A stretch of 64,000 nt of DNA. Origin: Roseomonas mucosa (GTDB lineage Bacteria; Pseudomonadota; Alphaproteobacteria; Acetobacterales; Acetobacteraceae). Below the pieces are notes generated by a model. The model made no database searches. It worked only from the letters and a program-made list of their open reading frames with translations, and was not told the origin of the DNA. The translations under genes were made by a program, and so were the position numbers. This document shows, piece by piece, positions 1-7,510 of this stretch (positions within the stretch are counted from its first letter, which is position 1; each line of letters opens with the position of its first letter). The stretch spans positions 124,001-188,000 of the forward strand of contig CAMDWG010000002.1 of NCBI GenBank assembly GCA_945878375.1, read 5' to 3'.

Positions 1-614
1 AACTCGGCCCCGTGCTGGCCCGCGCGGGCGTGGTGCCGGCGGCCGATTACGCCGATGAGGATAGCCGGCGCCTGCGCTTCGAGACCAACCATCCGGGGCT
101 CGATGTGGTGCGCGTGCGGCCCTTCGATGTCGCGACCTTCGTCGCCCATGGCGCGGCGCAGATCGGCGTCTGCGGCGCGGATGTGTTGATGGAATTCGAC
201 TACGACCAGATCTACGCGCCGCTCGACCTCGGCATCGGGCGCTGCCGCGTCTCGGTCGCGGAACCGGTGGGGCTGGCGGGGCAGGATCTCGGCGCCGCGT
301 CCCGCATCACGGTGGCGACCAAGTATCCTTCCATCGCGCAGCGCCATTTCGCCCGGAAGGGCATGCAGGCGGAGGTGGTGCACCTGAACGGGGCGATGGA
401 ATTGGCGCCTTCGCTCGGCCTTGCGCGCGTGATCGTGGATCTGGTCCAGACCGGATCGACGCTGAAGGCGAATGGCCTGGTGGAGACGGAGGTGATCGCG
501 CAGGTGACCTCGCGCCTCATCGTGAACCGCACCGCGCTGAAGACCCGGCCGGAGGCGATCGCCGCCTGGATCGGCCGCTTCCGCGCCGCGCTGGCGGAGC
601 GTGACGCGCGATGA
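1..614 (+). CDS. hisG: ATP phosphoribosyltransferase, short form (5' partial)
   Basis: Catalyses the first step of histidine synthesis, joining ATP and PRPP to give phosphoribosyl-ATP in the cytoplasm. The reading frame is open to the window edge (codons from base 3 read LGPVLARAG), so the GTG at 12 offered by the ORF track is internal and about 15-20 N-terminal residues are missing. Recognisable segments are the GADVLMEFDYD region and the PRPP-binding stretch DLVQTGSTLKANGL near the C-terminus. The protein stops shortly after this, with no ACT-like regulatory domain, so it is the short HisG that in known systems needs HisZ for activity and feedback control; hisZ is not in the window. The stop overlaps the start of hisD (ATGA), indicating translational coupling. 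Confidence 0.95.
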   Translation, partial: LGPVLARAGVVPAADYADEDSRRLRFETNHPGLDVVRVRPFDVATFVAHGAAQIGVCGADVLMEFDYDQIYAPLDLGIGRCRVSVAEPVGLAGQDLGAASRITVATKYPSIAQRHFARKGMQAEVVHLNGAMELAPSLGLARVIVDLVQTGSTLKANGLVETEVIAQVTSRLIVNRTALKTRPEAIAAWIGRFRAALAERDAR

Positions 615-1915
615 GGCAGGACGGCATGACGTGGCTCGACACGCGCGAGGCGGGCTTCGAGGACGCCTTCCGCGCCCTGCTGGATGACGCGCGGGAAACG
701 ACGGCGAAGGTCGATGCCGCGGTCGCAGCCCTGATCGCGGAGGTTCGCGCCGGCGGTGATGCGGCGCTGATCGCCTGCACCGCCCGCTTCGACCGCTGGA
801 CGCCTGCGGATGCCGCATCGCTGCGCGTGACGGCGGCCGAGATCGATGCCGCCGTCGCCGCCATCCCCGCCGCGCGGCGTGACGCGCTGGCGCTGGCCGC
901 AAGGCGGATCGAGGCCTTCCACCGTGCGCAGATGCCGCGCGACGTGGAATTGGTGGAGCCGGGGCTGCGAACGGGGATGCGCTGGGGCGCGCTGGATGCG
1001 GTCGGGCTCTATGTGCCGGGCGGCAAGGCGTCCTACCCGTCCTCGGTCCTTATGAATGCGCTGCCGGCGCGCGTCGCGGGGGTGGGGCGCATCGCGATGT
1101 GCGTGCCCACACCGGATGGCGTGCTGAACCCGCTGGTGCTGGCCGCCGCGCGGCTGGCGGGCGTGACGGAGGTGTTTCGCATCGGCGGCGCGCAGGCGGT
1201 GGCCGCCATGGCCTGGGGCACCGCCAGCATCGCGCCTGTGGATCGCATCGTCGGCCCGGGGAATGCCTATGTGGCGGAGGCGAAGCGGCAGGTCTTCGGC
1301 CGGACGGGGATCGATTCCATCGCCGGCCCGTCCGAGGTGGTGGTGATCGCCGATGCGGCGAACGACCCGCGCCACATCGCGCTCGACCTGCTGGCCCAGG
1401 CCGAGCATGACGAGGCCGCGCAATCGATCCTCATCACCGACGACGCGGCCTTCGCCCGCCGCGTGGCCGTGGCCGTGGCCGTGGAGTTGCAAACCCTGCC
1501 GCGCGCCGCCATCGCCGCAGCCTCCTGGGCCGCGCATGGCGCGGTGGTGGTGGTGCGCGACTGGGCGGAGGCGGCGGAACTGACCAATCGCCTCGCGCCC
1601 GAGCATCTCCAGATCATGGTGGAGGACCACCGCGCGCTGTTCGCGAAAATCCGCCACGCGGGCGCGGCCTTCCTCGGCCGCTGGTGCCCGGAGGCGGTGG
1701 GCGATTACGTCGCCGGCCCGAACCATGTGCTGCCCACCGGGCGCACGGCGCGCTTCGCCTCCGGCCTTTCCGTGTTCGACTTCCTGAAGCGCACCACCTG
1801 GGTCGAGGCGGAGCGCGACGGGCTGGCCGCCATCGGCCCGGCCGCGGTGACGCTGGCGGAAGCCGAGGGGCTGGACGCGCATGGGCTGAGCATCTCGGCG
1901 CGGCTGGCAGGCTGA
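611..1915 (+). CDS. hisD: Histidinol dehydrogenase
   Basis: Zinc enzyme catalysing the last two oxidations of histidine synthesis, L-histidinol to L-histidine with NAD+. The 434-residue product has the normal family length. Visible family segments include YVPGGKASYPSSVLMNA, GPGNAYVAEAKRQVFG, the metal/catalytic AEHDEAAQS stretch and the C-terminal GPNHVLPTG. The ATG at 611 overlaps the hisG stop by four bases; a second ATG at 626 is an alternative start five codons in. Together with hisG this forms a two-gene histidine unit leading toward infA; the remaining his genes are elsewhere. Confidence 0.97.
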   Translation: MRQDGMTWLDTREAGFEDAFRALLDDARETTAKVDAAVAALIAEVRAGGDAALIACTARFDRWTPADAASLRVTAAEIDAAVAAIPAARRDALALAARRIEAFHRAQMPRDVELVEPGLRTGMRWGALDAVGLYVPGGKASYPSSVLMNALPARVAGVGRIAMCVPTPDGVLNPLVLAAARLAGVTEVFRIGGAQAVAAMAWGTASIAPVDRIVGPGNAYVAEAKRQVFGRTGIDSIAGPSEVVVIADAANDPRHIALDLLAQAEHDEAAQSILITDDAAFARRVAVAVAVELQTLPRAAIAAASWAAHGAVVVVRDWAEAAELTNRLAPEHLQIMVEDHRALFAKIRHAGAAFLGRWCPEAVGDYVAGPNHVLPTGRTARFASGLSVFDFLKRTTWVEAERDGLAAIGPAAVTLAEAEGLDAHGLSISARLAG

Positions 1916-1929
1916 TGGGGCTGGCGGGG

Positions 1930-1957
1930 CAGGGGGGGGCGGCCCCCTTGTCTGGCC
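1930..1957 (+). terminator. Possible hairpin terminator after hisD
   Basis: A G-run, CGG and C-run (GGGGG CGG CCCCC) followed by TTGTCT lies 15-40 bases after the hisD stop. It can form a 5-6 bp G:C stem with a tight loop, but the T tract is poor, so this is a weak terminator or only a pause site. Confidence 0.3.
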
Positions 1958-1964
1958 TGAATCC

Positions 1965-1993
1965 TTGACCCGCACCGCGTCGGCGCTCATGTT
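1965..1993 (+). promoter_or_regulatory. Candidate promoter for infA
   Basis: TTGACC (1965-1970) is a near-consensus -35 box, and CATGTT follows after a 17-base spacer as a weak -10 box. It sits about 90 bases upstream of the infA start and just after the possible hisD terminator. Sequence match only. Confidence 0.3.
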
Positions 1994-2080
1994 CCGGCGC
2001 GAATCCGAATATTGCGCTTGTCCGGACGTCCCTCTCCCCCCGGGGGGGACCGCCGGGCCGCGCCACCCAGAAGGAATCTC

Positions 2081-2299
2081 ATGTCGAAGGAAGACATGAT
2101 CGAGTTCAGCGGCCAGGTCGTTGAACTGCTGCCGAATGCGATGTTCCGCGTGAAGCTCGACAACGACCACATGGTGCTGGCGCATACCAGCGGGAAGATG
2201 CGGAAGAACCGTATCCGCGTTCTAGCCGGCGACCGGGTGAATGTTGAAATGACGCCCTACGACCTGACCAAGGGCCGGATCACGTTTAGATTTAAATGA
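2081..2299 (+). CDS. infA: Translation initiation factor IF-1
   Basis: IF-1 binds the ribosomal A site with IF-2 and IF-3 during initiation. The 72-residue product has the exact family size and is a single S1/OB-fold, opening [11 protein letters not shown] and ending GRITFRFK. The ORF track starts at 2012, but the true start is the ATG at 2081, preceded by AGAAGGAAT at Shine-Dalgarno distance. In many alphaproteobacteria infA is followed by maf and an RNase E/G gene, as here; a palindromic element (2314-2419) separates it from maf. Confidence 0.98.
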   Translation: MSKEDMIEFSGQVVELLPNAMFRVKLDNDHMVLAHTSGKMRKNRIRVLAGDRVNVEMTPYDLTKGRITFRFK

Positions 2300-2313
2300 C
2301 CTCAGGCGCCGGC

Positions 2314-2419
2314 GCCCGCTCCGCGGGCTTGGCTTTCGCGCAGGCCACTGGCGCGCCTGGCGGCGCTGTTGGGTTGTGCGCGGCGCGCATTCGCGCGCTC
2401 GGCCCGCTGTGCGGGCCGC
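2314..2419. repeat. Three-stem palindromic intergenic element, copy A
   Basis: Fills most of the infA-maf gap. Three hairpins are visible: GCCCGC/GCGGGC (2314-2328), GCGCGC-ATTC-GCGCGC (2383-2398) and CGGCCCGC-TGT-GCGGGCCG (2400-2418). The first stem is followed by TTGGCTTTCGC. The same stem order, loop ATTC and spacing between the last two stems occur at 33689-33809, with stem sequences changed in a compensatory way. This suggests a REP-like dispersed element or a structured RNA; no function is known to me. Confidence 0.6.
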
Positions 2420-2447
2420 CAGCGCTCGTTCGGGGCGGGATCGAGTG

Positions 2448-3041
2448 ATGTCCCTGCAGCTTGCTGCGCTGCCCCTGGTCCTGGCCTCCGCCAGTCCGCG
2501 CCGCCTGGAACTTCTCGCCCGCATCGGCGTGGTGCCGGACCGGGTCAGCCCGGTCGATCTCGACGAGACGCCGCAGAAAGCTGAACTGCCGGCCAAGCTC
2601 GCCATCCGGCTGGCCCGCGCCAAGGCGGCGGCCGCGCATGCGATGGCCCCCGATGCGCTGGTGCTGGCCGCCGATACGGTGGTCGGCGTCGGGCGCCGCA
2701 TTCTCGGCAAGCCGTCGGATGAAGCGGAAGCGCGGCGCTTCCTCGGCCTGCTGTCGGGCCGCCGGCACCGGGTGATGACGGGCGTCTGCCTGATGCGCCC
2801 GGACGGCAAGGCGACCGAACGGCTCGTCACCACCATCCTCGCCTTCCAGCGCCTGACGGAGGCGCAGATCGACGCGCATATGGCCTCGGGCGAATGGCGC
2901 GGGGTGGCTGGCGGCTACCAGATCCAGAAACACGCCGAGGCCTGGGTGCGCTTCCTCTCGGGCAGCCATTCCAACGTCGTCGGCCTGCCGCTGTTCGAGA
3001 CGGCGCAATTGCTGAGGGGCGCGGGGTGGCTCAGGCCCTGA
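2448..3041 (+). CDS. maf: Maf family nucleotide pyrophosphatase
   Basis: Maf/YhdE/YceF proteins hydrolyse non-canonical or modified nucleoside triphosphates and have been linked to septum-formation control. The 197-residue product carries the N-terminal ASASPRR motif, the central LAADTVVG motif with the catalytic Asp, and the C-terminal GGYQIQ segment. The ORF track extends upstream to 2376 through the palindromic element; the ATG at 2448 (MSLQLAAL) fits the family start. The 3' end overlaps the next gene by 16 bases. Confidence 0.93.
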   Translation: MSLQLAALPLVLASASPRRLELLARIGVVPDRVSPVDLDETPQKAELPAKLAIRLARAKAAAAHAMAPDALVLAADTVVGVGRRILGKPSDEAEARRFLGLLSGRRHRVMTGVCLMRPDGKATERLVTTILAFQRLTEAQIDAHMASGEWRGVAGGYQIQKHAEAWVRFLSGSHSNVVGLPLFETAQLLRGAGWLRP

Positions 3042-4159
3042 TCCGCGTCTCGGTCTCGCCCGGGGAAAGCCGGGTCGCGCTGCTGCGGGACGACCGCCTG
3101 CACGCTGCCGCCATCGAACGCCCCGCGCGGCCCGACGGGATTGGCGACCTGCATCGGGCGCGGGTCACCGCCCTCTCGAAGCCGATGAGCGGCGCCTTCC
3201 TGCTGCTCGCCGATGGCAGCACCGCCTTCCTGCCCGACAGCGAGGCCCCGGACCGCAAGGCGCTGCACGACGGCGCGATCCTGCCCATCCGCATCACCCG
3301 CGCCGGCCAGGGTGGCAAGGGCCCCCGCGCCAGCGCCCGTGTGACGGAGGCCGAGCGCGCCGCCGCCGCTGCTGGCTCTGGCGTGGCGCTGATCCGTCGC
3401 GGCCCCGATGCCGCGCTGCGCTTCGCGGCGCGCGAGCCCGCCGCCGAGATCGCCGCCGACAACCCCGCCGAGGCCGCGCGGCTGAAGCGCGCGCTCGGCG
3501 ACCGCGTGCGCCTGCTGCGTGAGCCCGCCTTCGACGACGATCTGGAAGCCGAATTCGACCTGCTGGCGGGGCACGATGTGCCGCTGCCCGGCGGCGGGCG
3601 GCTGACCATCCACCCGACCCCGGCGCTGACCGCGATCGATGTCGATGCGGGCGCGCATGCCGGCGGCGGCGATGCCGCGTCGCAGCTGCGCCTGAACCAT
3701 GCGGCGGTGGAGGAAGCCGCAAGGCAGATCCGGCTGCGGGAACTGGCCGGGGCTATCCTTCTGGATGTCGCGGGGATGCAAGCCAAGCGGCGAGAGGCGC
3801 TGTCCGCCCCGCTCGCCGCCGCGCTGGAGGCTGATCCGCTGAAGCCGCGCCTGCTGGGGCTGACGCGGCTCGGCCTGTTCGAGATCCAGCGGCCGCGAAT
3901 CCAGCCGCCGCTGCATGAGGTCCTGGGCGCGCCGCCCTCCGCCCTGACCCACGGCCTTGCCGCGTTGCGCCGCGCGGCGCGCGAAGCGGCTTCCGCGCCG
4001 GGCCGCGCGTTGGCGCTGCGCGCGAACCCGTCGGTGCTGGCGGCGCTGGAGGCCTTGCCCGGCGCGCTGGCGGAGATGACCGCCGTGGCGGGGCGCGCGT
4101 TGCGCCTGGTGCCGGATGCGGCGCTGCCACCGGGCCGCGAGCAGGTCGAGGAGGCATGA
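3026..4159 (+). CDS. RNase E/G family protein, short and cysteine-free
   Basis: The N-terminus (about residues 1-100) looks like the S1-type RNA-binding part of RNase E/G, and a DNase I-like catalytic part follows. The first metal-ligand motif reads AIDVDAG, so the usual D-x-N is D-x-D; the second ligand is probably the Asp of LLDVAGM. At 377 residues it is shorter than RNase G and contains no Cys, so the zinc-link CPxC motif that holds RNase E/G dimers is absent. The GTG start at 3026 follows GAGGGG and lies inside the 3' end of maf; the ORF-track start at 2894 is too far upstream. The gene sits between maf and yacG, as in related genomes. A ribonuclease role is likely, but activity and oligomeric state may differ from the classical enzymes. 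Confidence 0.85.
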   Translation: MAQALIRVSVSPGESRVALLRDDRLHAAAIERPARPDGIGDLHRARVTALSKPMSGAFLLLADGSTAFLPDSEAPDRKALHDGAILPIRITRAGQGGKGPRASARVTEAERAAAAAGSGVALIRRGPDAALRFAAREPAAEIAADNPAEAARLKRALGDRVRLLREPAFDDDLEAEFDLLAGHDVPLPGGGRLTIHPTPALTAIDVDAGAHAGGGDAASQLRLNHAAVEEAARQIRLRELAGAILLDVAGMQAKRREALSAPLAAALEADPLKPRLLGLTRLGLFEIQRPRIQPPLHEVLGAPPSALTHGLAALRRAAREAASAPGRALALRANPSVLAALEALPGALAEMTAVAGRALRLVPDAALPPGREQVEEA

Positions 4160-4335
4160 TGACCGGACCGCACCGGATTCGCCGCTGCCCGATCTGCCGC
4201 AAAGGCCCGTTGCAGCCCGGCCAGCGCTTCTGTTCCGAACGCTGCGAGACCATCGATCTCGGCCGCTGGCTGACCGGCGCCTATGCCGTGCCGGCCGAAG
4301 ACGAACCCCCAGAAGACCCGGGTGGACAGGCCTGA
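4156..4335 (+). CDS. yacG: DNA gyrase inhibitor / zinc-binding protein YacG
   Basis: Too short for the ORF track. The 59-codon frame reads MMTGPHRIRRCPICRKG and has the four zinc ligands CPIC and FCSERC, followed by IDLGRWL, as in the YacG family; the tail is acidic. YacG proteins bind and inhibit DNA gyrase in E. coli. The start codons (ATG 4156 or 4159) overlap the stop of the RNase E/G gene, so the two are translationally coupled. Confidence 0.93.
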   Translation: MMTGPHRIRRCPICRKGPLQPGQRFCSERCETIDLGRWLTGAYAVPAEDEPPEDPGGQA

Positions 4336-4396
4336 GTCCATCCGCTATCACCCGCGCCTCTGCCGCGGTGCCCTGCCAAGGGGCGGCGCCGAGTGG

Positions 4397-4472
4397 GCCC
4401 AGGTAGCTCAGTTGGTAGAGCATGCGACTGAAAATCGCAGTGTCGCTGGTTCGATTCCGGCCCTGGGCACCA
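4397..4472 (+). tRNA. tRNA-Phe (GAA)
   Basis: A full cloverleaf is visible: acceptor GCCCAGG/CCTGGGC, D-arm GCTC-AGTTGGTA-GAGC, anticodon arm TGCGA-CTGAAAA-TCGCA with anticodon GAA, and T-arm GCTGG-TTCGATT-CCGGC. The discriminator A is followed by an encoded CCA. It lies 61 bases after yacG. Confidence 0.97.
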
Positions 4473-4703
4473 TTCCCTTGCCGCTTGCAATTCTTCCGAT
4501 CCGACGCCGGCGGAGAAGAACAACTCTCCCGACGGAGCGCTGGTGCGCGCGACCAGCGTTGGAAGCTCCGTGATCGGGCTGTCACTTGCTGTGGCGATGC
4601 CGACCCCCCCAAGACGGCCTTCCCCTTCCTGGTGCCGTGATGCGACGGCACGCCCGGCGGAGCATGGGCCAACTCAGGCGGATGGTCGTCCGGGGGGATG
4701 GCG

Positions 4704-5528
4704 TCAGGCCGCCGCTTTCCGCGGTGGGATGCTGTAGACCCCGCGCTGGTCCGGCACCGGCGCCAGGCGATCCGTCAGGCCGATCACCGTCTCGGCGGCG
4801 CCGAGATACAGCACGCCATTCGGCAGCAGGTGGCGCGCCAGCATCTCCAGCACGCGGGTCTTGGTGGGGGCGTCGAAATAGATCAGCACGTTGCGGCAGA
4901 AGATCACGTCGAAGCGGCCGAGCGCCGGGCCACCAGACAGCAGGTTGTGTTCCTCGAAGCGGACCATGGCGCGCAGCGCGGGGCGCAGCCGCCATCGCGC
5001 GCCGTCCTGCGTGAAATGCGTCACCAGCGCCCGTGCCGGCAGGCCGCGCTGCACCTCGAACTGGCTGAAGGACGCATCCTTCGCGCGTGCCAGCACATCG
5101 CCAGAGATGTCGGTGGCGAGGATCTCCAGCCGCTCCGCCGCGCCGGGGCCCAGCAACTCGGTCGCCAGCATCGCGACCGAATAGGCTTCCTGCCCGGTGG
5201 AACAGGCGGCGGACCAGATCCGTACGCGGTCCCCCGCCGGCTTCGCGGCGACGAGGCCCGGCAGGATCGCGCGCAGATGCTCGAAGGGGCGGCCATCGCG
5301 GAAGAAGCTGCTTTCGTGGGTCGTCAGTGCTTCCACCACCGCGCGTTCCAGCACCTCGCCCGGCAGGGCGCGCAGCTTCTGGCCCAGCGCGCCGAGCGAG
5401 CCGAGTGCGAAGCGCTGCAGCACCGGGCTGAGACGCGTTTCCAGCAGGTAGGATTTGTCCTCGGTCAGCACGATGCCGGCGCGCCGGCGGGCGAGCGCCG
5501 CGATCTCCGCGAAACCGGGCTGGGTCAT
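4704..5528 (-). CDS. cheR: Chemotaxis protein methyltransferase CheR
   Basis: Transfers methyl groups from SAM to glutamates of chemoreceptors, the adaptation step. The 274-residue product starts MTQPGFAEIAAL and has an N-terminal helical domain followed by the SAM-binding fold with ACSTGQEAYS, ATDIS and the VIFCRNVLIYF motif typical of CheR. The ORF track runs it upstream to 6602 through cheB; the ATG at 5528, overlapping the cheB stop as ATGA, is the credible start. It is the last gene of the cheA-W-Y-B-R operon. No receptor (MCP) or cheD gene is nearby. Confidence 0.95.
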   Translation of the reverse strand: MTQPGFAEIAALARRRAGIVLTEDKSYLLETRLSPVLQRFALGSLGALGQKLRALPGEVLERAVVEALTTHESSFFRDGRPFEHLRAILPGLVAAKPAGDRVRIWSAACSTGQEAYSVAMLATELLGPGAAERLEILATDISGDVLARAKDASFSQFEVQRGLPARALVTHFTQDGARWRLRPALRAMVRFEEHNLLSGGPALGRFDVIFCRNVLIYFDAPTKTRVLEMLARHLLPNGVLYLGAAETVIGLTDRLAPVPDQRGVYSIPPRKAAA

Positions 5529-6634
5529 GCGCTGCCCCCCGCGCAGGCCGCCAGCAGCCGGGCCGCGATCTGCTCCGGCGGGGCGAGCGCGGCGGCAAGG
5601 CCCGCCCGCGCCACCGCGCCCGGCATGCCCCATACGACCGAACTCGCCTCGTCCTGCGCCATCACAAGGCCGCCCGCGGCGACCAGCGCGCGGCAGCCGG
5701 CCAGCCCATCCTGGCCCATGCCGGTCAGGATCGCCGTCACCACCCGTCCGCCGCAGCAGGCCAGAAGGCTGCGGAGCAGCGGATCGACGGCGGGGCGGCA
5801 GTAATTCTCCGGCGCGCCATCCGACAGCTGCGCGACCATCCCGCTTCCGTCCCCGCGCACCAGAAGGTGCCGGTCCCCGGGCGCGAGGTAGAGGCGGCCG
5901 GGCAGGATCGCCTCCCCATCCTGCGCCTCGGTGCAGGGCAGGCGGCCCAGCCGGTTCAGATGGTCGGCAAGCAGCGCGGTGAAGCCGGCGGGCATGTGCT
6001 GCACCACCAGCACCGGCACGGGCGGCGGGCGCGTGATGGCGCCGACCAGCGCGGCCAGCGCCTGCGGCCCGCCGGTGGAACAGCCGATCGCGATGGCCAG
6101 CGGCCGCGCGGACAGGGCGGGCCGCCCGCGCTGCGGCGGTGCGCCAGGGAGCGGGCCATCCGGCGGGCCAGGGGACGGGGCTCCGCGCCCGCCGCCCCTG
6201 GCGCGGCGCATCCGCGCCCAGCCCGCGACCTTCGCGCGCAATTCCTCGCCGAAGCGCGGATCGGCCATGCCGCCCTGCGCGGCAGCCGGCTTCGGCACGT
6301 AGTCCACCGCGCCCGCGCGCAGCGCCTGCATCGTTGCCGCCGCGCCGCGCTGGGACAGCGCGCTGGCCACGATCACCTGCACGCTCGGCGCCGCGCGCAG
6401 GATCAGCGGCAGCGCCGTCAGCCCATCCATCACCGGCATCTCGAGGTCGAGCAGCACCACATCCGGCCGATCCGCCGCCGCCATCGCGCCGAGCGTGGCG
6501 ATGGCCTGGCGGCCATCCGGCGCCTGTGCCACCACCCGGATCGCCGGGTCCACCGCCAGCAGCCGCGCCAGCGCAGCGCGCGCGACGAGGCTGTCGTCGC
6601 ACAGCATCACGCGGATCGGGGTGGGCGCGGTCAC
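5525..6634 (-). CDS. cheB: Chemotaxis response regulator / protein-glutamate methylesterase CheB
   Basis: Removes methyl groups from chemoreceptors when phosphorylated by CheA. The 369-residue product has an N-terminal receiver domain (acidic pair CDD, phospho-acceptor Asp about residue 63 in LLDLEMPVMDG), a linker rich in Gly, Pro and Arg, and a C-terminal methylesterase domain with the catalytic triad: Ser about 186 in GCSTGGP, His about 213 in QHMPAGF and Asp in LTGMGQDG. All three residues are present, so it should be active. The GTG at 6634 overlaps the cheY stop (GTGA) and is preferred to the long upstream frame starting at 6853. Confidence 0.95.
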   Translation of the reverse strand: MTAPTPIRVMLCDDSLVARAALARLLAVDPAIRVVAQAPDGRQAIATLGAMAAADRPDVVLLDLEMPVMDGLTALPLILRAAPSVQVIVASALSQRGAAATMQALRAGAVDYVPKPAAAQGGMADPRFGEELRAKVAGWARMRRARGGGRGAPSPGPPDGPLPGAPPQRGRPALSARPLAIAIGCSTGGPQALAALVGAITRPPPVPVLVVQHMPAGFTALLADHLNRLGRLPCTEAQDGEAILPGRLYLAPGDRHLLVRGDGSGMVAQLSDGAPENYCRPAVDPLLRSLLACCGGRVVTAILTGMGQDGLAGCRALVAAGGLVMAQDEASSVVWGMPGAVARAGLAAALAPPEQIAARLLAACAGGSA

Positions 6635-7035
6635 GCGGCCTCCCGCAGCAGGCCCAGCTGTTGCAGCTTGCCGCCCAGGATCTCCGCGTCGAAGGGCTTC
6701 ATCACATATTCCTGCGCGCCGGCCTCCAGCGCCTGCAGGATCTTCTCCTGCGTGTTCTCCGTCGTGCAGAGCATCACCAGCGGCCTGTCCGCCCCATATT
6801 CGGCGCGTGCTGCCTGCAGGAATTCCATGCCGTCCATCACCGGCATGTTCCAATCCAGCAGGACGAGGTCGGGCAGCGCCGTGCGGCAGGCCTCCAGCGC
6901 CTGCTGGCCGTCCTCAGCCTCCCGCACCGCGAAGCCGAAGCCTTCCAGCAGGCGCCGCGCCGCCTTGCGGACCACGCGGCTGTCATCGACCACCAGGCAA
7001 TGCAGGCCCTGGCCGCCTTCGAGCCTGGGGATCAT
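6631..7035 (-). CDS. cheY: CheY-type response regulator
   Basis: Single receiver domain of 134 residues that would carry the phosphoryl signal from CheA to its target. The acidic pair VVDDS, phospho-acceptor Asp about residue 61 in LLDWNMPVMDG, the TTEN switch threonine and the KPFDAEI lysine are all visible. The start is the ATG at 7035, which overlaps the cheW stop (ATGA); the 7128 start in the ORF track lies inside cheW. With no flagellar genes nearby, the output could be swimming, twitching or another process. Confidence 0.93.
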   Translation of the reverse strand: MIPRLEGGQGLHCLVVDDSRVVRKAARRLLEGFGFAVREAEDGQQALEACRTALPDLVLLDWNMPVMDGMEFLQAARAEYGADRPLVMLCTTENTQEKILQALEAGAQEYVMKPFDAEILGGKLQQLGLLREAA

Positions 7036-7496
7036 CGGTTCCCGCCGATCGCCAGCACGCGATCCACATCGAGCAGGATCAGCAATTCCCCATCCCGCCG
7101 ATGCACCCCGCGCGAGACCTCGCGCCACAGCGGGTCGAGCGTCGGCGGGTTCGCGTCGCGCTCGGTGGCCGGCAGCGGCACGACATCGCCGACCGCATCG
7201 GCCAGCATCGCATAGAGATCCCCGCCATGCTCGACGACGACGCTCATCGGCTGCGCGCCCGCCGGCCGCCCCGGCAGGCCGAGACGGCGGCGGAGATCGA
7301 CCGCCGTGACGATGCGGCCGCGCAGGTTCATCGCGCCCTCGATCTCCGCCGGCGCGAGCGGGATCGGCGTGATGGATTGCGTGCCGAGCACGTCGCGCAC
7401 GGCCAGTACCGGCACGCCGCAGGCCTGCCCGCCGACGGTGATGGTCAGCACCAGGTCGGCTTCCGCCGTGCCAGTCTGGATGGATTGGCTTCGCAT
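7032..7496 (-). CDS. cheW: Chemotaxis coupling protein CheW
   Basis: Scaffold linking CheA to chemoreceptors at the membrane. The 154-residue protein is a single CheW domain: it opens with a beta strand (LVLTITVGGQACGVPVLAVRDV), contains the conserved MNLRGRIVTAVDLRRRLGLP core and ends with the second SH3-like half. The start at 7496 is 14 bases after the cheA stop; the ORF track overextends into cheA. It is part of the overlapping che operon. Confidence 0.93.
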   Translation of the reverse strand: MRSQSIQTGTAEADLVLTITVGGQACGVPVLAVRDVLGTQSITPIPLAPAEIEGAMNLRGRIVTAVDLRRRLGLPGRPAGAQPMSVVVEHGGDLYAMLADAVGDVVPLPATERDANPPTLDPLWREVSRGVHRRDGELLILLDVDRVLAIGGNR

Positions 7497-7510
7497 GCCG
7501 CCTTCTCCCG

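Noticed and set aside
212-2185. Long minus-strand ORF of 657 codons opposite hisG-hisD
   Set aside because: It runs antisense to two clear genes and translates to a low-complexity His/Arg/Gly protein, as expected from G+C-biased third positions of the opposite strand.
2314-2419. Part of the maf coding region (ORF start 2376)
   Set aside because: Maf proteins start near the ASASPRR motif; codons 2376-2447 translate to Arg/Ala-rich sequence derived from the palindromic element.
4704-6602. 632-codon minus ORF spanning cheR and the cheB region
   Set aside because: Only the last 274 codons are CheR; the first part is a frame-shifted shadow of cheB. The true start is 5528.
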